DNA of 64,000 nucleotides from Peterkaempfera bronchialis (GCF_003258605.2 NZ_CP031264.1:1240001-1304000), one strand, 5' to 3'; numbered from the stretch's first letter, positions 24,151 through 33,259 are shown. Translations and numbers: made by a program. Notes: a model not told the origin generated them from the letters alone.

Positions 24151-24878
24151 GCGACACCCGGGAGGCTCTGACGGGCGGCGACGGCGCGGACGACGGCACC
24201 GGCGACGGCAGGGCGATGCCCGGGCGTCGGCAGCGCCGGCTGTGGTGGCCCGCTGCGGTGGCGGGGTTTGCCGCGCTCTGCGTGGGCGCGCTGGCGATGG
24301 TGGTCGGGGCGTCCGGCGGTTCGCCGGCTTCCGCCGGGGAGCGGCCCGCAGCGGTGGCGCCGGCGGACGACTCGGCTGACGCCGGGTTCGCCCGGGACAT
24401 GTCGGTCCACCACCAGCAGGCGGTCAATATGTCGTTCATCGTCCGCGACCGCACCCGCGACCCGGAGGTGCGGCTGCTGGCCTTCGACATCATCAACACC
24501 CAGGCCAACCAGCGCGGCATGATGACCGGCTGGCTCGACCAGTGGGGCCTGACGCAGACCTCCAAGGCCAAGCCGATGGCCTGGATGCAGATGGGCCACG
24601 ACTACCAGGCGCACGACGGCTCGCTGATGCCCGGCATGGCGACCAACGCGGACCTGGACCGGCTGCGCACGGCCGACGCCAAGACCGCCGAGGTGCTCTT
24701 CCTCCAGCTGATGATCGAGCACCACAAGGGCGGTGTGGCGATGGCCGACGGATACCTCGGACTCAGCCACAACGCGGTGGAGAAGCGGCTGGCGGAGACG
24801 ATGGTGGTCGGGCAGATGTCCGAGATCAAGCTGATGACGGACATGCTGACCGCTCGCGGGGCCAAGCCGCTGAGCTGA
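24147..24878 (+). CDS. DUF305 membrane-anchored protein
   Basis: 243 residues. One N-terminal membrane segment (~33-55), then a DUF305 helical domain with its two signature histidine pairs: FARDMSVHHQQAVNMS near 90 and LMIEHHKGGVAMADGYL near 195. Met- and His-rich (PMAWMQMGHDY, SLMPGM), a composition often tied to copper handling; some family members sit beside copper genes. GTG 24147 overlaps the DUF3105 stop. The gene ends before a strong hairpin terminator. Confidence 0.9.
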   Translation: MSDTREALTGGDGADDGTGDGRAMPGRRQRRLWWPAAVAGFAALCVGALAMVVGASGGSPASAGERPAAVAPADDSADAGFARDMSVHHQQAVNMSFIVRDRTRDPEVRLLAFDIINTQANQRGMMTGWLDQWGLTQTSKAKPMAWMQMGHDYQAHDGSLMPGMATNADLDRLRTADAKTAEVLFLQLMIEHHKGGVAMADGYLGLSHNAVEKRLAETMVVGQMSEIKLMTDMLTARGAKPLS

Positions 24879-24894
24879 TTCCGGCGCACCCGGC

Positions 24895-24939
24895 AGGGGC
24901 GGGGCAGGGCGGCCGACGGTGCCGCCCTGCCCCGCCCCT
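24895..24939. terminator. Bidirectional hairpin terminator, 19-bp stem
   Basis: AGGGGCGGGGCAGGGCGGC pairs perfectly with 24921-24939 across a 7-base loop. It lies 17 bases after the DUF305 stop and between that gene and the convergent MFS gene. Confidence 0.9.
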
Positions 24940-25088
24940 CGCACCTGCGGCGGCGGGGTGCCCTTCGGCTACGGGGTGGCTGCGCCACGGCCGCCGGGGT
25001 CGCGCCTGACGTACAGGAGGGGTCCCACCGGGGGCGAGACGGGGGGTAAGGGCCGCCGACGCAACACCCGCACCCGGCCACCGCCCGG

Positions 25089-26543
25089 TCACCGCGTACA
25101 GCAGCGGCGGCCCCCGCCCCGGCCACGGGGGGCGAGCCACGCCGTAAGAGCCGCCGCAGCAGCCACGCCAAGCAGCACCAGCACCGCCCACCGAGGCCCC
25201 TCCGCTGCCCCCGTCCCCGGGGCGAGGTGGAGGGCGAGGGTGACCAGGGCGACGCCCAGTGCGGTGCCCAGGCCCCGGGCCATGTTGACCAGGCCGCCGC
25301 CGGTGCCGGAGACCCGGGCGGGGAAGGCGGACATGATCACGGTGTTGTTGGCGGGGGTGAAGACGCCCAGTCCCAGCCCGAGCAGTGCCAGCAGCGGCGT
25401 CAGCCAGGCCACCGTCAGCGGGACGGCGAGCAGTCCGGCCAGCGCCGCAGCGCAGACCGCCGCCCCCGTGAGGCAGCGGCCCCGGTCGGACAGGGCGCGG
25501 GGCAGCAGCCGGTCCGCACCGGCCGCCGCCAGGCCGAACCCGGTGGGCAGGGCGGTGAGCACCAGCCCCGCCGTGAGTTCCGAGGAGCCGGCCCCGGTGA
25601 GGACCACCGGCACCAGCACCAGCGGCCCGAACAGGACCAGGTAGCCGCAGAGCGCCCCCAGCAGTCCCAGGGAGACGGCCCGGGGCCGCAGCAGGGCCAG
25701 GTCGACCAGCGGCGCGGCCGTCCGGCGCTGCCGTACGGTGAACGCCCACCCGGCGCCGGCGGCCACCGCGAAGAGCGCGACGACGGCCCCGGCGGGCAGC
25801 GCCAGCCCGGAGGCGGCGGAGACTCCCAGCAGGGCGCTGGTGGTGGCGGTGGCCATCAGGAGCAGGCCCAGCGCGTCGAACCGGGCGGCCCGGTGGCGGG
25901 TGCGGGTGCGGGGCAGCAGGTAGTACCCCAGCACCACGGCGACGATCCCGACCGGGACGTTGATGCCGAAGACCCAGCGCCAGCCGAGCGTGGCCACCAG
26001 CGCACCGCCGACCGTAGGGCCGAGGGCCAGTCCCAGAGCCTGGGCGGCTGCCTGCACGCCCAGCGCGGTGCGCAGTCGGCCGCGCGGCGCGCTGGTGGTC
26101 ACCAGGGCCACGCTGTTGGCCTGGAGCATCGCCGCCCCGGCGGCCTGGAGGACGCGGAAGACGACCAGCGCCCCCAGCGAGGGCGCCAGTCCGCAGGCGG
26201 CGGAGGCGGCGGTGAAGACCACGAACCCGTAGAGGTAGAAGAGCTTGCGGCCATGCGCGTCCGCGAGCCGTCCGACCGGGACCAGCAGGGCGACCAGGGT
26301 GAGGAGGTAGGCCAGCGAGACCCATTCCACGGCAGCCGGCGACACCCCGAAGTCGCTGCGCAGGCCGCCGTAGGCCAGGGTGACGATGCTGGCGTCCAAC
26401 TGCCCCATGAAGGCGCCGAAGCAGACCGTGGCCACGGCCAGCCACCAGGCGCCGGGCCTGCTGCGTATGCGCTCCGGACGGGGCCGCTCCTGGACCAGTA
26501 CCGCAGGCCAGGGGCGGTGCCGCAGCGACGACGGTGACGTCAT
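25089..26543 (-). CDS. MFS transporter, DHA2 (14-helix) drug:proton antiporter type
   Basis: 484 residues, about 14 hydrophobic segments. DHA2 signs: CFGAFMGQLDASIVTLAYGG in helix 1, LLVPVGRLADAHGRKLFYL (motif A) between helices 2 and 3, and QALGLALGPTVGGALVATLGWRWVFGINVP (split motif C) in helix 5. It likely exports hydrophobic compounds. The 160 bases between it and the divergent MarR gene make that MarR the probable repressor. ATG 26543 is chosen since similarity starts there; the upstream extension is not protein-like. An Arg-rich tail ends the protein. Confidence 0.9.
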   Translation of the reverse strand: MTSPSSLRHRPWPAVLVQERPRPERIRSRPGAWWLAVATVCFGAFMGQLDASIVTLAYGGLRSDFGVSPAAVEWVSLAYLLTLVALLVPVGRLADAHGRKLFYLYGFVVFTAASAACGLAPSLGALVVFRVLQAAGAAMLQANSVALVTTSAPRGRLRTALGVQAAAQALGLALGPTVGGALVATLGWRWVFGINVPVGIVAVVLGYYLLPRTRTRHRAARFDALGLLLMATATTSALLGVSAASGLALPAGAVVALFAVAAGAGWAFTVRQRRTAAPLVDLALLRPRAVSLGLLGALCGYLVLFGPLVLVPVVLTGAGSSELTAGLVLTALPTGFGLAAAGADRLLPRALSDRGRCLTGAAVCAAALAGLLAVPLTVAWLTPLLALLGLGLGVFTPANNTVIMSAFPARVSGTGGGLVNMARGLGTALGVALVTLALHLAPGTGAAEGPRWAVLVLLGVAAAAALTAWLAPRGRGGGRRCCTR

Positions 26544-26727
26544 GCCGACACCCGCCTCTCCTTGCCTCACGGACAGAGTACATCGGCGGCAGACATATTC
26601 GGTGGCCGACCCATAGGCGGTGTATCCGCGGCAGAATTGCTCTGTGGGCGACAACTTCCGGGAGCGAGCCGATCCGCCTGTGCACCGGTCGGGAAAGGAG
26701 CAGGTCGGCGGCGGTACGCTGTCCGCC

Positions 26728-27348
26728 ATGCCGCAGCCCCAGGAGCAGCCCCCTGAACCCACCGGACGCACCGGGCGCACCGGAACTACCGCGCCCACCT
26801 CCGTACTTGAGGCGAACGCCGCAGCACAGCGGGCTCAGCGGCTGGCGGATGTGATCACCCGGCTGCGGCGGGCGCTGCGCAGCAGCATCCGCACCGAGTA
26901 CCCCTGGGAGTCGCTGCCGATGGCCCAGGTGGAGCTGTTGCAGACGCTCGCCGCCGCGCCGCTGCGGGTCGGCGAACTCGCCGGGCGGCAGCGGCTGGCG
27001 CCGAACACGGTGAGCGGGCTGGTCGGGAAGCTGCTCGACGCCGGGTTCGTGGACCGCCAGCCGGACCCGGGCGACCGCCGCACCGCGCGGATCGCCCTCA
27101 CCGAGGCGGGCCACCGGCAGTTGGCCGACTGGCAGCGCGCCCATGAGCAGCGGATGGCCACCGCGCTGGCCTCGCTCTCCCCCGCCGAGCGCGACCTGGT
27201 GATGCTGGCCCTGCCGGGGCTGGAACGCCTCGCGGACGTGCTCGCCGACCCCATCGACCCGGCCGGAGCCACCGGTGCCACCGGGGCAGCAGCCCCGGCC
27301 GCCGAGCAGCCTCCCGGGCGCCGCACCGGCACCGCAAACGGCGGCTGA
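26728..27348 (+). CDS. MarR-family transcriptional regulator
   Basis: 206 residues. Winged-helix core: ADVITRLRRALRSSI, SLPMAQVELLQTLAAAPLRVGELAGRQRLAPNTVSGLVGKLLDAG, then the wing RQPDPGDRRTARIALTEAG (residues ~40-130). The ends are low-complexity Pro/Thr/Gly. It is divergent from the MFS exporter and probably represses it until a drug ligand binds. ATG 26728 is used; no good ribosome site is visible. A diverged direct repeat (TACATCGGCGGCAGA at 26579 and TGTATCCGCGGCAGA at 26621) lies in the shared promoter. Confidence 0.88.
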   Translation: MPQPQEQPPEPTGRTGRTGTTAPTSVLEANAAAQRAQRLADVITRLRRALRSSIRTEYPWESLPMAQVELLQTLAAAPLRVGELAGRQRLAPNTVSGLVGKLLDAGFVDRQPDPGDRRTARIALTEAGHRQLADWQRAHEQRMATALASLSPAERDLVMLALPGLERLADVLADPIDPAGATGATGAAAPAAEQPPGRRTGTANGG

Positions 27349-27360
27349 CGGCCGCGCCGG

Positions 27361-27400
27361 GAAGGCCGCTTCGGAATCCGCTTCGGAGGCCGCTTCAGAA
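27361..27400. repeat. Short tandem CCGCTTCGGA repeats between convergent genes
   Basis: Three copies of CCGCTTC(G/A)GA at about 12-base spacing fill the gap between the MarR stop and the ogt stop; the third runs into the end of ogt. No function seen. Confidence 0.5.
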
Positions 27401-27964
27401 GAGCGCGCCGAGGGGGCCGGCTGCGCCGCTCTCCAGCGCCAGCAGCATGCGCTTGCGCTCCACCCCGGCGGCAAAGCCGGTCAGCGAGCCATTGGCGCCG
27501 ATCACCCGGTGGCAGGGCCGCACCACCAGCAGCGGGTTGGCACCGACCGCGCCGCCGACCGCCCGCACCGCGAGCGGCGACTCCCCGGCGGCGGCCGCCA
27601 GTTGGCCGTAGGTGACGGTGGTGCCGTACGGGATGTCGTCCAGGGCCTGCCAGATCCGCTGCCGGAAGGCGGTGCCGGTCGGTGCGAGCGGCAGCGAGAA
27701 GGCGGTCAGCTCACCGGCGAAGTAGGCGGTCAGCTGCTCCGCCGCAGCGGCGAAGCGCTCGGGCGCGTGATTCCGGACCGGCGGCGGGACGGCGGGCGCT
27801 CCCTTCTGCCCGGGCGCGGTCACGGCGGTGAGCAGGGTGCGCCCTGTCCCGTCGTCCTCGCCGCGGAGCAGCAGGGTGCCCAGCGGGCTGTCCAGCGTGG
27901 TCCAGAGGGTGCCGGTCGGGTCGGTCGGGTCGGTCGGGTCGGTCGGGTCGGTCGGGTCGGTCAT
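27395..27964 (-). CDS. ogt: Methylated-DNA--protein-cysteine methyltransferase
   Basis: 189 residues. The active-site motif VVRPCHRVIGANGSLTGFA is complete; Cys accepts the methyl group from O6-methylguanine in DNA. The helix-turn-helix segment GTAFRQRIWQALDDIPYGTTVTYGQLA precedes it. The N-terminus is odd: MTDP followed by four more TDP units from a 9-base tandem repeat, before GTLWTTLDSPLG where family similarity begins. ATG 27964 overlaps the stop of the Ada-AlkA gene (ATGA), so both repair proteins come from one alkylation-damage operon. Confidence 0.93.
   Translation of the reverse strand: MTDPTDPTDPTDPTDPTGTLWTTLDSPLGTLLLRGEDDGTGRTLLTAVTAPGQKGAPAVPPPVRNHAPERFAAAAEQLTAYFAGELTAFSLPLAPTGTAFRQRIWQALDDIPYGTTVTYGQLAAAAGESPLAVRAVGGAVGANPLLVVRPCHRVIGANGSLTGFAAGVERKRMLLALESGAAGPLGALF
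27913..27957 (-). repeat. 9-base tandem repeat (x5) at the ogt start
   Basis: Five exact copies of CGGTCGGGT (plus strand) encode the Thr-Asp-Pro units right after the ogt start codon. Copy number could vary by slippage without breaking the frame. Confidence 0.9.
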
Positions 27965-29525
27965 CGGGCTTCGGCTTTCCGGGCGGGGGTTTCGGGATTC
28001 GGGGCGGCAGCGACCGCCCAGAGGTGGTGGACGGCGTAGGAGCGCCAGGGCCCCCAGGCCGCCGAGAGCTGTGCCGCCGAGGCGGGGTCGCCGGGGTGGC
28101 CGAGCCGGGCCAGGCCATGGCGCACTCCGGCGTCGCCGGGCAGGAAGACATCCGGGTCGGCGAGCGCCCGCATCCGGATGTAGCCGACCGTCCAGGGGCC
28201 GATGCCGGGCAGGTCGAGCAGTCGGTGGGCGGCCTGGTCCCGCTCGACACCGGCGTCCAGCCGGACCCGGCCGTCGGCCAGCGCGGCGGCCAGGCCGAGG
28301 ACCGCGCGGCGGCGGGCGGCGGGCATCGCCAGATCCTCGGGGTCGGCACCGGCCAGCGTCTCCGCCGTGGGGAAGAGCACGGTCAGGCCGCCGCTGGGGC
28401 CGGCAGCGGCTTCCCGTACCGCGCGGCGAGCCGCCCGGCGAGGGTACGCGCCGCCGCCACCGTGACCTGCTGGCCCAGCACGGCCCGCACGGCGAGTTCC
28501 TGCGGGTCGACATGGCCGGGCGAGCGCAGGCCGGGCCGGGCCCGTACCCGGTCGCCGAGCACCGGGTCGGCGCCGAGCTGCCCGGTGACCGCGTCCGGGT
28601 CGGCGTCCAGGTCGAAGAGGGCGCGGAGCCGCTGCACCGCCGTGGTGAGGTCGCGCAGGTCGGAGAGGTGCAGCCGGCAGTCCAGCCAGCCCCGGCCGGA
28701 CGACCCGCCGGACGACCCGCCGGACGACCCTCCGGAGGGCTCGCCCGGCGGCGGGCCGTCCACCTCGGCGATGCCATGGCCGTGCGGCAGCGCCAGGGTG
28801 CGCCGGTAGGTGCGTGTGCCGCGCCGCGCGCCGGGGACGACCTCCTCCACCCCGGGTATGGCACGCAGCGCCAGGAAGTCCAGCAGGTGGTCGGCGTCGA
28901 TCGGCCCCCGGTGGGCGAGGCGCAACGCGATCCCGCCCCCGGCGCCACGGGCCCGCCGGGCGGCGCTGACCTCGGCGCGCAGCGCGCTGGGGGTGCGGTC
29001 GTACACCTGCCGCACCGTGTCGTTGAACTGCCGAACGCTGGCGAACCCGGCCGCGAAGGCGACCTCGGTCACCGGGACCTCGGTGGTCTGGAGCAGGATG
29101 CGGGCGGTGTGCGCCCGCTGCGCGCGGGCCAGCGCGATGGGGCCGGCGCCCAGTTCGGCGGCCAGCTGCCGACCGAGTTGGCGGGCGCTGTAGCCGAGGC
29201 GGTCGGCGAGCCCGGTGACGCCCTCGCGGTCCACCACGCCGTCGCCGATCAGCCGCATCGCCCGGCCGACCAGGTCGGCGCGGACATTCCACTCCGGGGA
29301 GCCGGGTACCGCGTCCGGGCGGCAGCGGCGGCAGGCGCGGAACCCGGCCGCCTGGGCGGCAGCGGCGGAGGGGTAGAAGCGGACGTTGGCACGCCGGGGG
29401 GTCACCGCCGGACAGCTGGGTCGGCAGTAGATGCGGGTGGTGGCGACAGCGGTGAAGAACACGCCGTCGAAGCGGGCGTCCCTGCTGCTCACGGCCCGGT
29501 AGCGGGCCTCGTCGTCCTGGATCAC
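27961..29525 (-). pseudogene. Ada-AlkA fusion (DNA-3-methyladenine glycosylase), 1-base frameshift
   Basis: Order: Ada zinc/methyl-acceptor domain (TTRIYCRPSCP and FRACRRCRP, four Cys), AraC helix-turn-helix (VAFAAGFASVRQFNDTVRQVY), then AlkA N-terminal and glycosylase domains (VLGQQVTVAAARTLAGRLA; LPGIGPWTVGYIRMRALADP; FLPGDAG with the catalytic Asp). The frame changes near 28395-28398, a G run on the plus strand; one extra base there gives YGKPLPAPSGGLTVLFP, a normal join, and 521 residues. As written, translation stops at 28383 (380 residues) without the glycosylase core. GTG 29525 has GGGAGG very close upstream. Role: sensor-repair protein for methyl damage, coupled to ogt. Confidence 0.85.
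28696..28731 (-). repeat. 12-base tandem repeat (x3) coding a Ser/Gly linker
   Basis: Three copies of CCGGACGACCC(G/T) encode a GGSSGGSSGG-like linker in the Ada-AlkA protein, between the AraC and glycosylase parts. Confidence 0.85.
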
Positions 29526-29625
29526 GCCTCCCAGTCTGCGGCATGCCGGGGGCCGCGACTGGCGGGAATCGGACGCGTACGCCGGGCCCCGGGCGGGCCG
29601 TCCGGCCGGGCCCCCGGCGGGCCGT

Positions 29626-30417
29626 CTACTGGAAGCGGACCTCCACGCTGGTGAAGCCGAGCGAGTGCAGCAGTCCCGCCAGCATGGAGCGGGTGTTCTG
29701 CTCGGCGCGGGTGTCGAGGTCGCTCTCCTTGGCGGCGTCCTGGATCTTCTGCGTGGCCAGGACGTTCAGCTCGTGCTCATTGCCGGGGTTGCTGCCGAAG
29801 AAGTCGCCCAGCCGGTCCAGCAGCCCGCGCTCCTTGGTGAAGACATAGGACCGCTTGGCGTCGAGCGCGGCCTGGTCCAGCTTGGCGTGCGGCAGCCGCA
29901 GGACGACGCTGCGGCGGTCGTCGGAGACGGTGACGCCGTCCTTGCCGACCCGGCCCAGGTCGACATACGCGCTGACGGCACCAGCCCCGACATAGAGGGT
30001 GCGGTTGCCCCGGATGGCGTCGGGCAGGAATTTGGCGTCCTTCTCCAGGTCCACGATCACCTGGAAGTTGCCGGTGGCGGCCTGGTAGCGGCTCATGTCC
30101 TGGATGGACTTGAGCACGGCCGGGCCGCTGCGGTCCTTGGTCTCGGTGCCGAAGATGTCCGGCAGGCCCGGCAGCCAGTCCAGCCGTACGGCGGCGAGGA
30201 AGGCCGCCGCGATCAGGGCCAGCGTGATCGGCAGCGCCACATACCAGGGCACCCGGCGGCCGCCGCCGGCCACGGCCCGGCTCTCGTCCCGACCCCTGCC
30301 CCGGCCCCCGTCCGGGCCTTCGTCCCGATCGCGCTCCTCGACCACGGTGCGGCCCGGCTTCCGGTCCGGTCCGCCTCTGCCACTCTTCGCTTCGCGTGCC
30401 TCTCGGTGGGGCGGCAT
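29626..30417 (-). CDS. DUF4230 membrane-anchored protein
   Basis: 263 residues. A charged cytoplasmic start rich in Arg/Asp/Gly (residues 1-55), one membrane segment (~60-80, VPWYVALPITLALIAAAFLAA), then a DUF4230 domain: LKSIQDMSRYQAATGNFQVIVDLEKD, YVGAGAVSAYVDLGRV, VVLRLPHAKLDQAALD, and a C-terminal helix with SMLAGLLHSLGFTSVEVRF. DUF4230 proteins are widespread and of unknown role. ATG 30417 has GGGAGG eleven bases upstream. Divergent from the LacI gene. Confidence 0.88.
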   Translation of the reverse strand: MPPHREAREAKSGRGGPDRKPGRTVVEERDRDEGPDGGRGRGRDESRAVAGGGRRVPWYVALPITLALIAAAFLAAVRLDWLPGLPDIFGTETKDRSGPAVLKSIQDMSRYQAATGNFQVIVDLEKDAKFLPDAIRGNRTLYVGAGAVSAYVDLGRVGKDGVTVSDDRRSVVLRLPHAKLDQAALDAKRSYVFTKERGLLDRLGDFFGSNPGNEHELNVLATQKIQDAAKESDLDTRAEQNTRSMLAGLLHSLGFTSVEVRFQ

Positions 30418-30550
30418 AGACGAAGACACCTCCCGTCGCCCGCACGTGGGGGCCGATCCCCCACCGCGCTTATGCCCCGGCTCCGGCAGGTGCATGGCAT
30501 GACTCGGCAGACCGTGACCATCCAGGGACGATTCCATGACCACCGACGGA

Positions 30551-30568
30551 CGTGAGAGCGCTCTCACG
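30551..30568. promoter_or_regulatory. 18-bp perfect palindrome, LacI-type operator
   Basis: CGTGAGAGCGCTCTCACG is a perfect inverted repeat 66 bases before the LacI gene start, close to the known CebR-type consensus TGGGAGCGCTCCCA. Autoregulation by the downstream LacI protein is the natural reading. Confidence 0.8.
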
Positions 30569-30633
30569 CAAGGCCGCCAAAGGTTAAGCTCTCTGTAGAC
30601 GACCCTCATCATCCGTACCGCAAGGAGCACCAG

Positions 30634-31701
30634 GTGACCGACGAGTCCGTGCAACAGGGGCGGACCGGCCCGCTCCGCCCGACCCTGGAGGCGGTGGCGG
30701 AACTCGCCGGGGTCTCCCGGGCCACCGTCTCACGGGTGGTCAACGGCGGCGTGGGCGTGCGGGCCTCGCTGCGGGAGCGGGTGCAGCACGCCGTCGAGGA
30801 GCTGGGCTATGTCCCCAACCAGGCGGCCCGCACCCTGGTCACCCGCCGCAATGACGCGGTCGCCGTGGTGATCGCCGAGCCGGAGAGCCGGGTCTTCTCC
30901 GACCCGTTCTTCGCCCAGCAGTTGCGCGGCATCAGCAAGGAGCTCTCCTCCGCCGACTCCCAGCTGGTGCTGCTGCTGGTCGAGGACACCGGGGACTACC
31001 AGCGGGTCGGCCGCTACCTGGCCGGCGGCCATGTGGACGGCGCGCTGATCTTCTCGCTGCACCAGGACGACCCGCTGCCCGCGATGGCGCGCAAGGTCGG
31101 GATGGTCACCGTCTTCGGCGGCCGACCGGGATGGGTCGGCGCGGAGTCCGACCACGACCTGGTGTACGTCGACACCGACAACCGGGGCGGCGCCCGGCTG
31201 GCCGTCGAGCACCTGGTCTCGCTGGGGAGGAAGCGGATCGCCACCATCACCGGCCCGCTCGACCAGACCTCCGGCGTCGACCGGCTCGACGGCTACCGCG
31301 ACGTCCTGCCCTACGGCGATCCGGCGCTGGTCGCCGAAGGGGACTTCACCCAGGAGGGCGGCGGCCGGGCGATGGCCGAACTGCTCGCCCGCCGACCGGA
31401 TCTGGACGCGGTCTTCGCCGCCTCCGACCTGATGGCCTCGGCCGCGCTGCGGGTGCTGCGCGAGCACGGCCGCCGGGTGCCGGAGGACGTGGCGGTGGTC
31501 GGCTTCGACGACCAGGAGTCGGTGGCCGCCTGGACCGACCCGCCGCTGACGACGGTCCGTCAGGACATCGAGGACATGGGCCGGTTGATGGCCCGGCTGC
31601 TGCTGCGCCGACTCGCCCAGGAGGGCTCCGAGGTGGCCCGCCCGGGCTCCCCGACCTCGGTGATCACCCCGGTCCGCCTGGTGGTCCGCGCCTCGGCCTG
31701 A
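30634..31701 (+). CDS. LacI-family transcriptional regulator
   Basis: 355 residues. The helix-turn-helix is LEAVAELAGVSRATVSRVVN (residues ~17-37), followed by the hinge GYVPNQAARTL, then the periplasmic-binding-protein-like sugar domain with DVDGALIFS-type strands and VVGFDDQESVAAWTDPPLTTVRQD near 295. GTG 30634 follows AAGGAG. No sugar transporter or glycosidase is adjacent, so its targets are elsewhere; the mannosidase promoter at 11252 carries a related half-site. Confidence 0.92.
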   Translation: MTDESVQQGRTGPLRPTLEAVAELAGVSRATVSRVVNGGVGVRASLRERVQHAVEELGYVPNQAARTLVTRRNDAVAVVIAEPESRVFSDPFFAQQLRGISKELSSADSQLVLLLVEDTGDYQRVGRYLAGGHVDGALIFSLHQDDPLPAMARKVGMVTVFGGRPGWVGAESDHDLVYVDTDNRGGARLAVEHLVSLGRKRIATITGPLDQTSGVDRLDGYRDVLPYGDPALVAEGDFTQEGGGRAMAELLARRPDLDAVFAASDLMASAALRVLREHGRRVPEDVAVVGFDDQESVAAWTDPPLTTVRQDIEDMGRLMARLLLRRLAQEGSEVARPGSPTSVITPVRLVVRASA

Positions 31702-31894
31702 CGCCCCGGGGCGGTCGGCGCGGTTGCCCACCTCCTCTGCGCTGCTCGACGTACGACCGGCCCACCCGCCGTCCACCGCAGGCGAACCGAGCGGAATCAG
31801 CTGCTCGCGAACGGTGTGGACGCGGAGTGTGAGCCTCCGCTCCGCGGGGCACATCGGAGGTACCGCACCCGTCACCGACGACCGGAGGTACCCC

Positions 31895-32023
31895 ATGGTC
31901 GGCGTCGTCATCCTGGGCATCGTCATCGTGGCCCTGTCCATCGCCAGCGTCGTCTTCACGCTCTGGCACGAGGGCGAGAAGCTGCCCGGCCGACTCCCGC
32001 GCCGCCCGGACCGGACAGGCTAG
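31895..32023 (+). CDS. Small single-span membrane protein (42 aa)
   Basis: 42 residues: MVGVVILGIVIVALSIASVV forms one membrane helix, then TLWHEGEKLPGRLPRRPDR as a basic cytoplasmic tail. GGAGGT lies six bases before ATG 31895, a strong ribosome site, and the gene ends just before a hairpin. Function unknown; it could be a stress-related or regulatory small protein. Confidence 0.7.
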   Translation: MVGVVILGIVIVALSIASVVFTLWHEGEKLPGRLPRRPDRTG

Positions 32024-32029
32024 TGCCGC

Positions 32030-32069
32030 GTCCGGCCATGCACGCCGGGCGTGGCGTACATGGCCGGAC
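32030..32069. terminator. Hairpin terminator, 11-bp stem
   Basis: GTCCGGCCATG pairs with CATGGCCGGAC at 32059-32069; an inner CACGCC/GGCGTG-like pairing is possible. Lies between the small membrane gene and the convergent rsgA. Confidence 0.75.
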
Positions 32070-32122
32070 ACCGCCAAGGGCCGCCTTCGGCGCTGACCGG
32101 GACCGGCCCGGGACCGGCCCGG

Positions 32123-33217
32123 TCAGCGGCGGCGGACCACCCCGGAGTCGCGGACGGACTTCTGGAGCACCTTCCACCGGCGGCGGCGCTCGGCGGCGAG
32201 CCGGGCGTCACTGCGCGACTCGATCCAGGCGTTCTCCCGCTGGAGTTTGCGGTAGCTCTCCCAGCGCCGCTCCGCGAGGGTGCCGTCCGCCAGGGCGGCC
32301 ACCACCGCGCAGCCCGGCTCGACGCCATGGGCGCAGTCGTCGAAGCGGCATGCGGCGGCCAGCGCCGCGACGTCCGAGAAGGCGCCGCTGATCCCCTCGG
32401 CGCCGCCGTAGAGGCCGACGCCGCGCAGGCCCGGGGTGTCGATCAGGACACCGCCGTCCGGGAGCGGGATCAACTCCCGGGTGGTGGTGGTGTGGCGGCC
32501 CTTGCCGTCGCTGTCCCGCACATGCTGGACGGCCATCACCTCGGCCCCGGCCAGCGCATTGGTGAGCGTGGACTTTCCGGCACCGGACTGGCCGATGAGG
32601 GCGGTGGTGGGGCCCAGGCAGGCGGCCAGTACATCCAGGTTCTCGCCGGTCGCCGCGGAGACCGTGAGCACGGTGACGCCGGGCGCCACATCCTCGACAT
32701 CGGCCCGGATGTGTTCGGCGTCGCCGGCCAGGTCGGCCTTGGTGAGCGCGACCAGCGGCTGGGCCCCGCTCTCCCAGGCGAGGGCGAGGAACCGCTCGAC
32801 CCGGCCGAGATCGGGCTCGGCGGCGAGCGAGACGGCGATCAGCACGGTGTCCACATTGGCGGCGAGGACCTGGCCCTCGGAGCGCTTGGTGGCATTGGTG
32901 CGGACGATGGCGGTGGAGCGGGGCAGCAGCGCCCTGAGCGCGGGCAGCGGGGCCGCCTCGGCGTCCACCGCCGCCCAGTCGCCGGTGCAGGGGCAGCGGA
33001 CCGGGTCGGGGTCGCCGACCGGGGCGGTGTCGGCCCTCAGAGTGTGCAGGGTGCCGGTCACGGGGTCGGCGGTGATCACATCGCAGCGGCCCCGGTCGAC
33101 CCGGGCGATCCGGCCGGGGATCAGCCCGGCTGCGCGGTGGGGGGTGAAGAGTGCGTCGAGTGCGGGGGTCCAGCCGTGTCCGGCCAGGAGGTGGGGTGCG
33201 GGGGTCGCGTCGGACAA
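32123..33217 (-). CDS. rsgA: Ribosome small-subunit maturation GTPase
   Basis: 364 residues, circularly permuted GTPase. An N-terminal OB-like domain is followed by the permuted order: LTKAD (G4, ~160), GQSGAGKSTLTNALAG (G1, ~210), KGRHTTTTRELIP (G2), IDTPGLRGVG (G3), then a zinc motif with CRFDDCAHGVEPGC (C-x4-C-x-H-x5-C, ~290). RsgA checks 30S subunit maturation. A TTG at 33217 is used, with AAGGG nine bases upstream. It is preceded on the same strand by a short ORF with a near-perfect ribosome site and two hairpins. Confidence 0.93.
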   Translation of the reverse strand: MSDATPAPHLLAGHGWTPALDALFTPHRAAGLIPGRIARVDRGRCDVITADPVTGTLHTLRADTAPVGDPDPVRCPCTGDWAAVDAEAAPLPALRALLPRSTAIVRTNATKRSEGQVLAANVDTVLIAVSLAAEPDLGRVERFLALAWESGAQPLVALTKADLAGDAEHIRADVEDVAPGVTVLTVSAATGENLDVLAACLGPTTALIGQSGAGKSTLTNALAGAEVMAVQHVRDSDGKGRHTTTTRELIPLPDGGVLIDTPGLRGVGLYGGAEGISGAFSDVAALAAACRFDDCAHGVEPGCAVVAALADGTLAERRWESYRKLQRENAWIESRSDARLAAERRRRWKVLQKSVRDSGVVRRR

Positions 33218-33259
33218 CGCAGAAAGCCCTTCGGGAGTGCGGGTCCCGGTCGGGCGGCG

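Noticed and set aside
26579-26638. Direct repeat as the operator of the MarR/MFS pair
   Set aside because: Spacing of about 43 bases and imperfect match are unlike a MarR palindrome; mentioned only in the gene entry.
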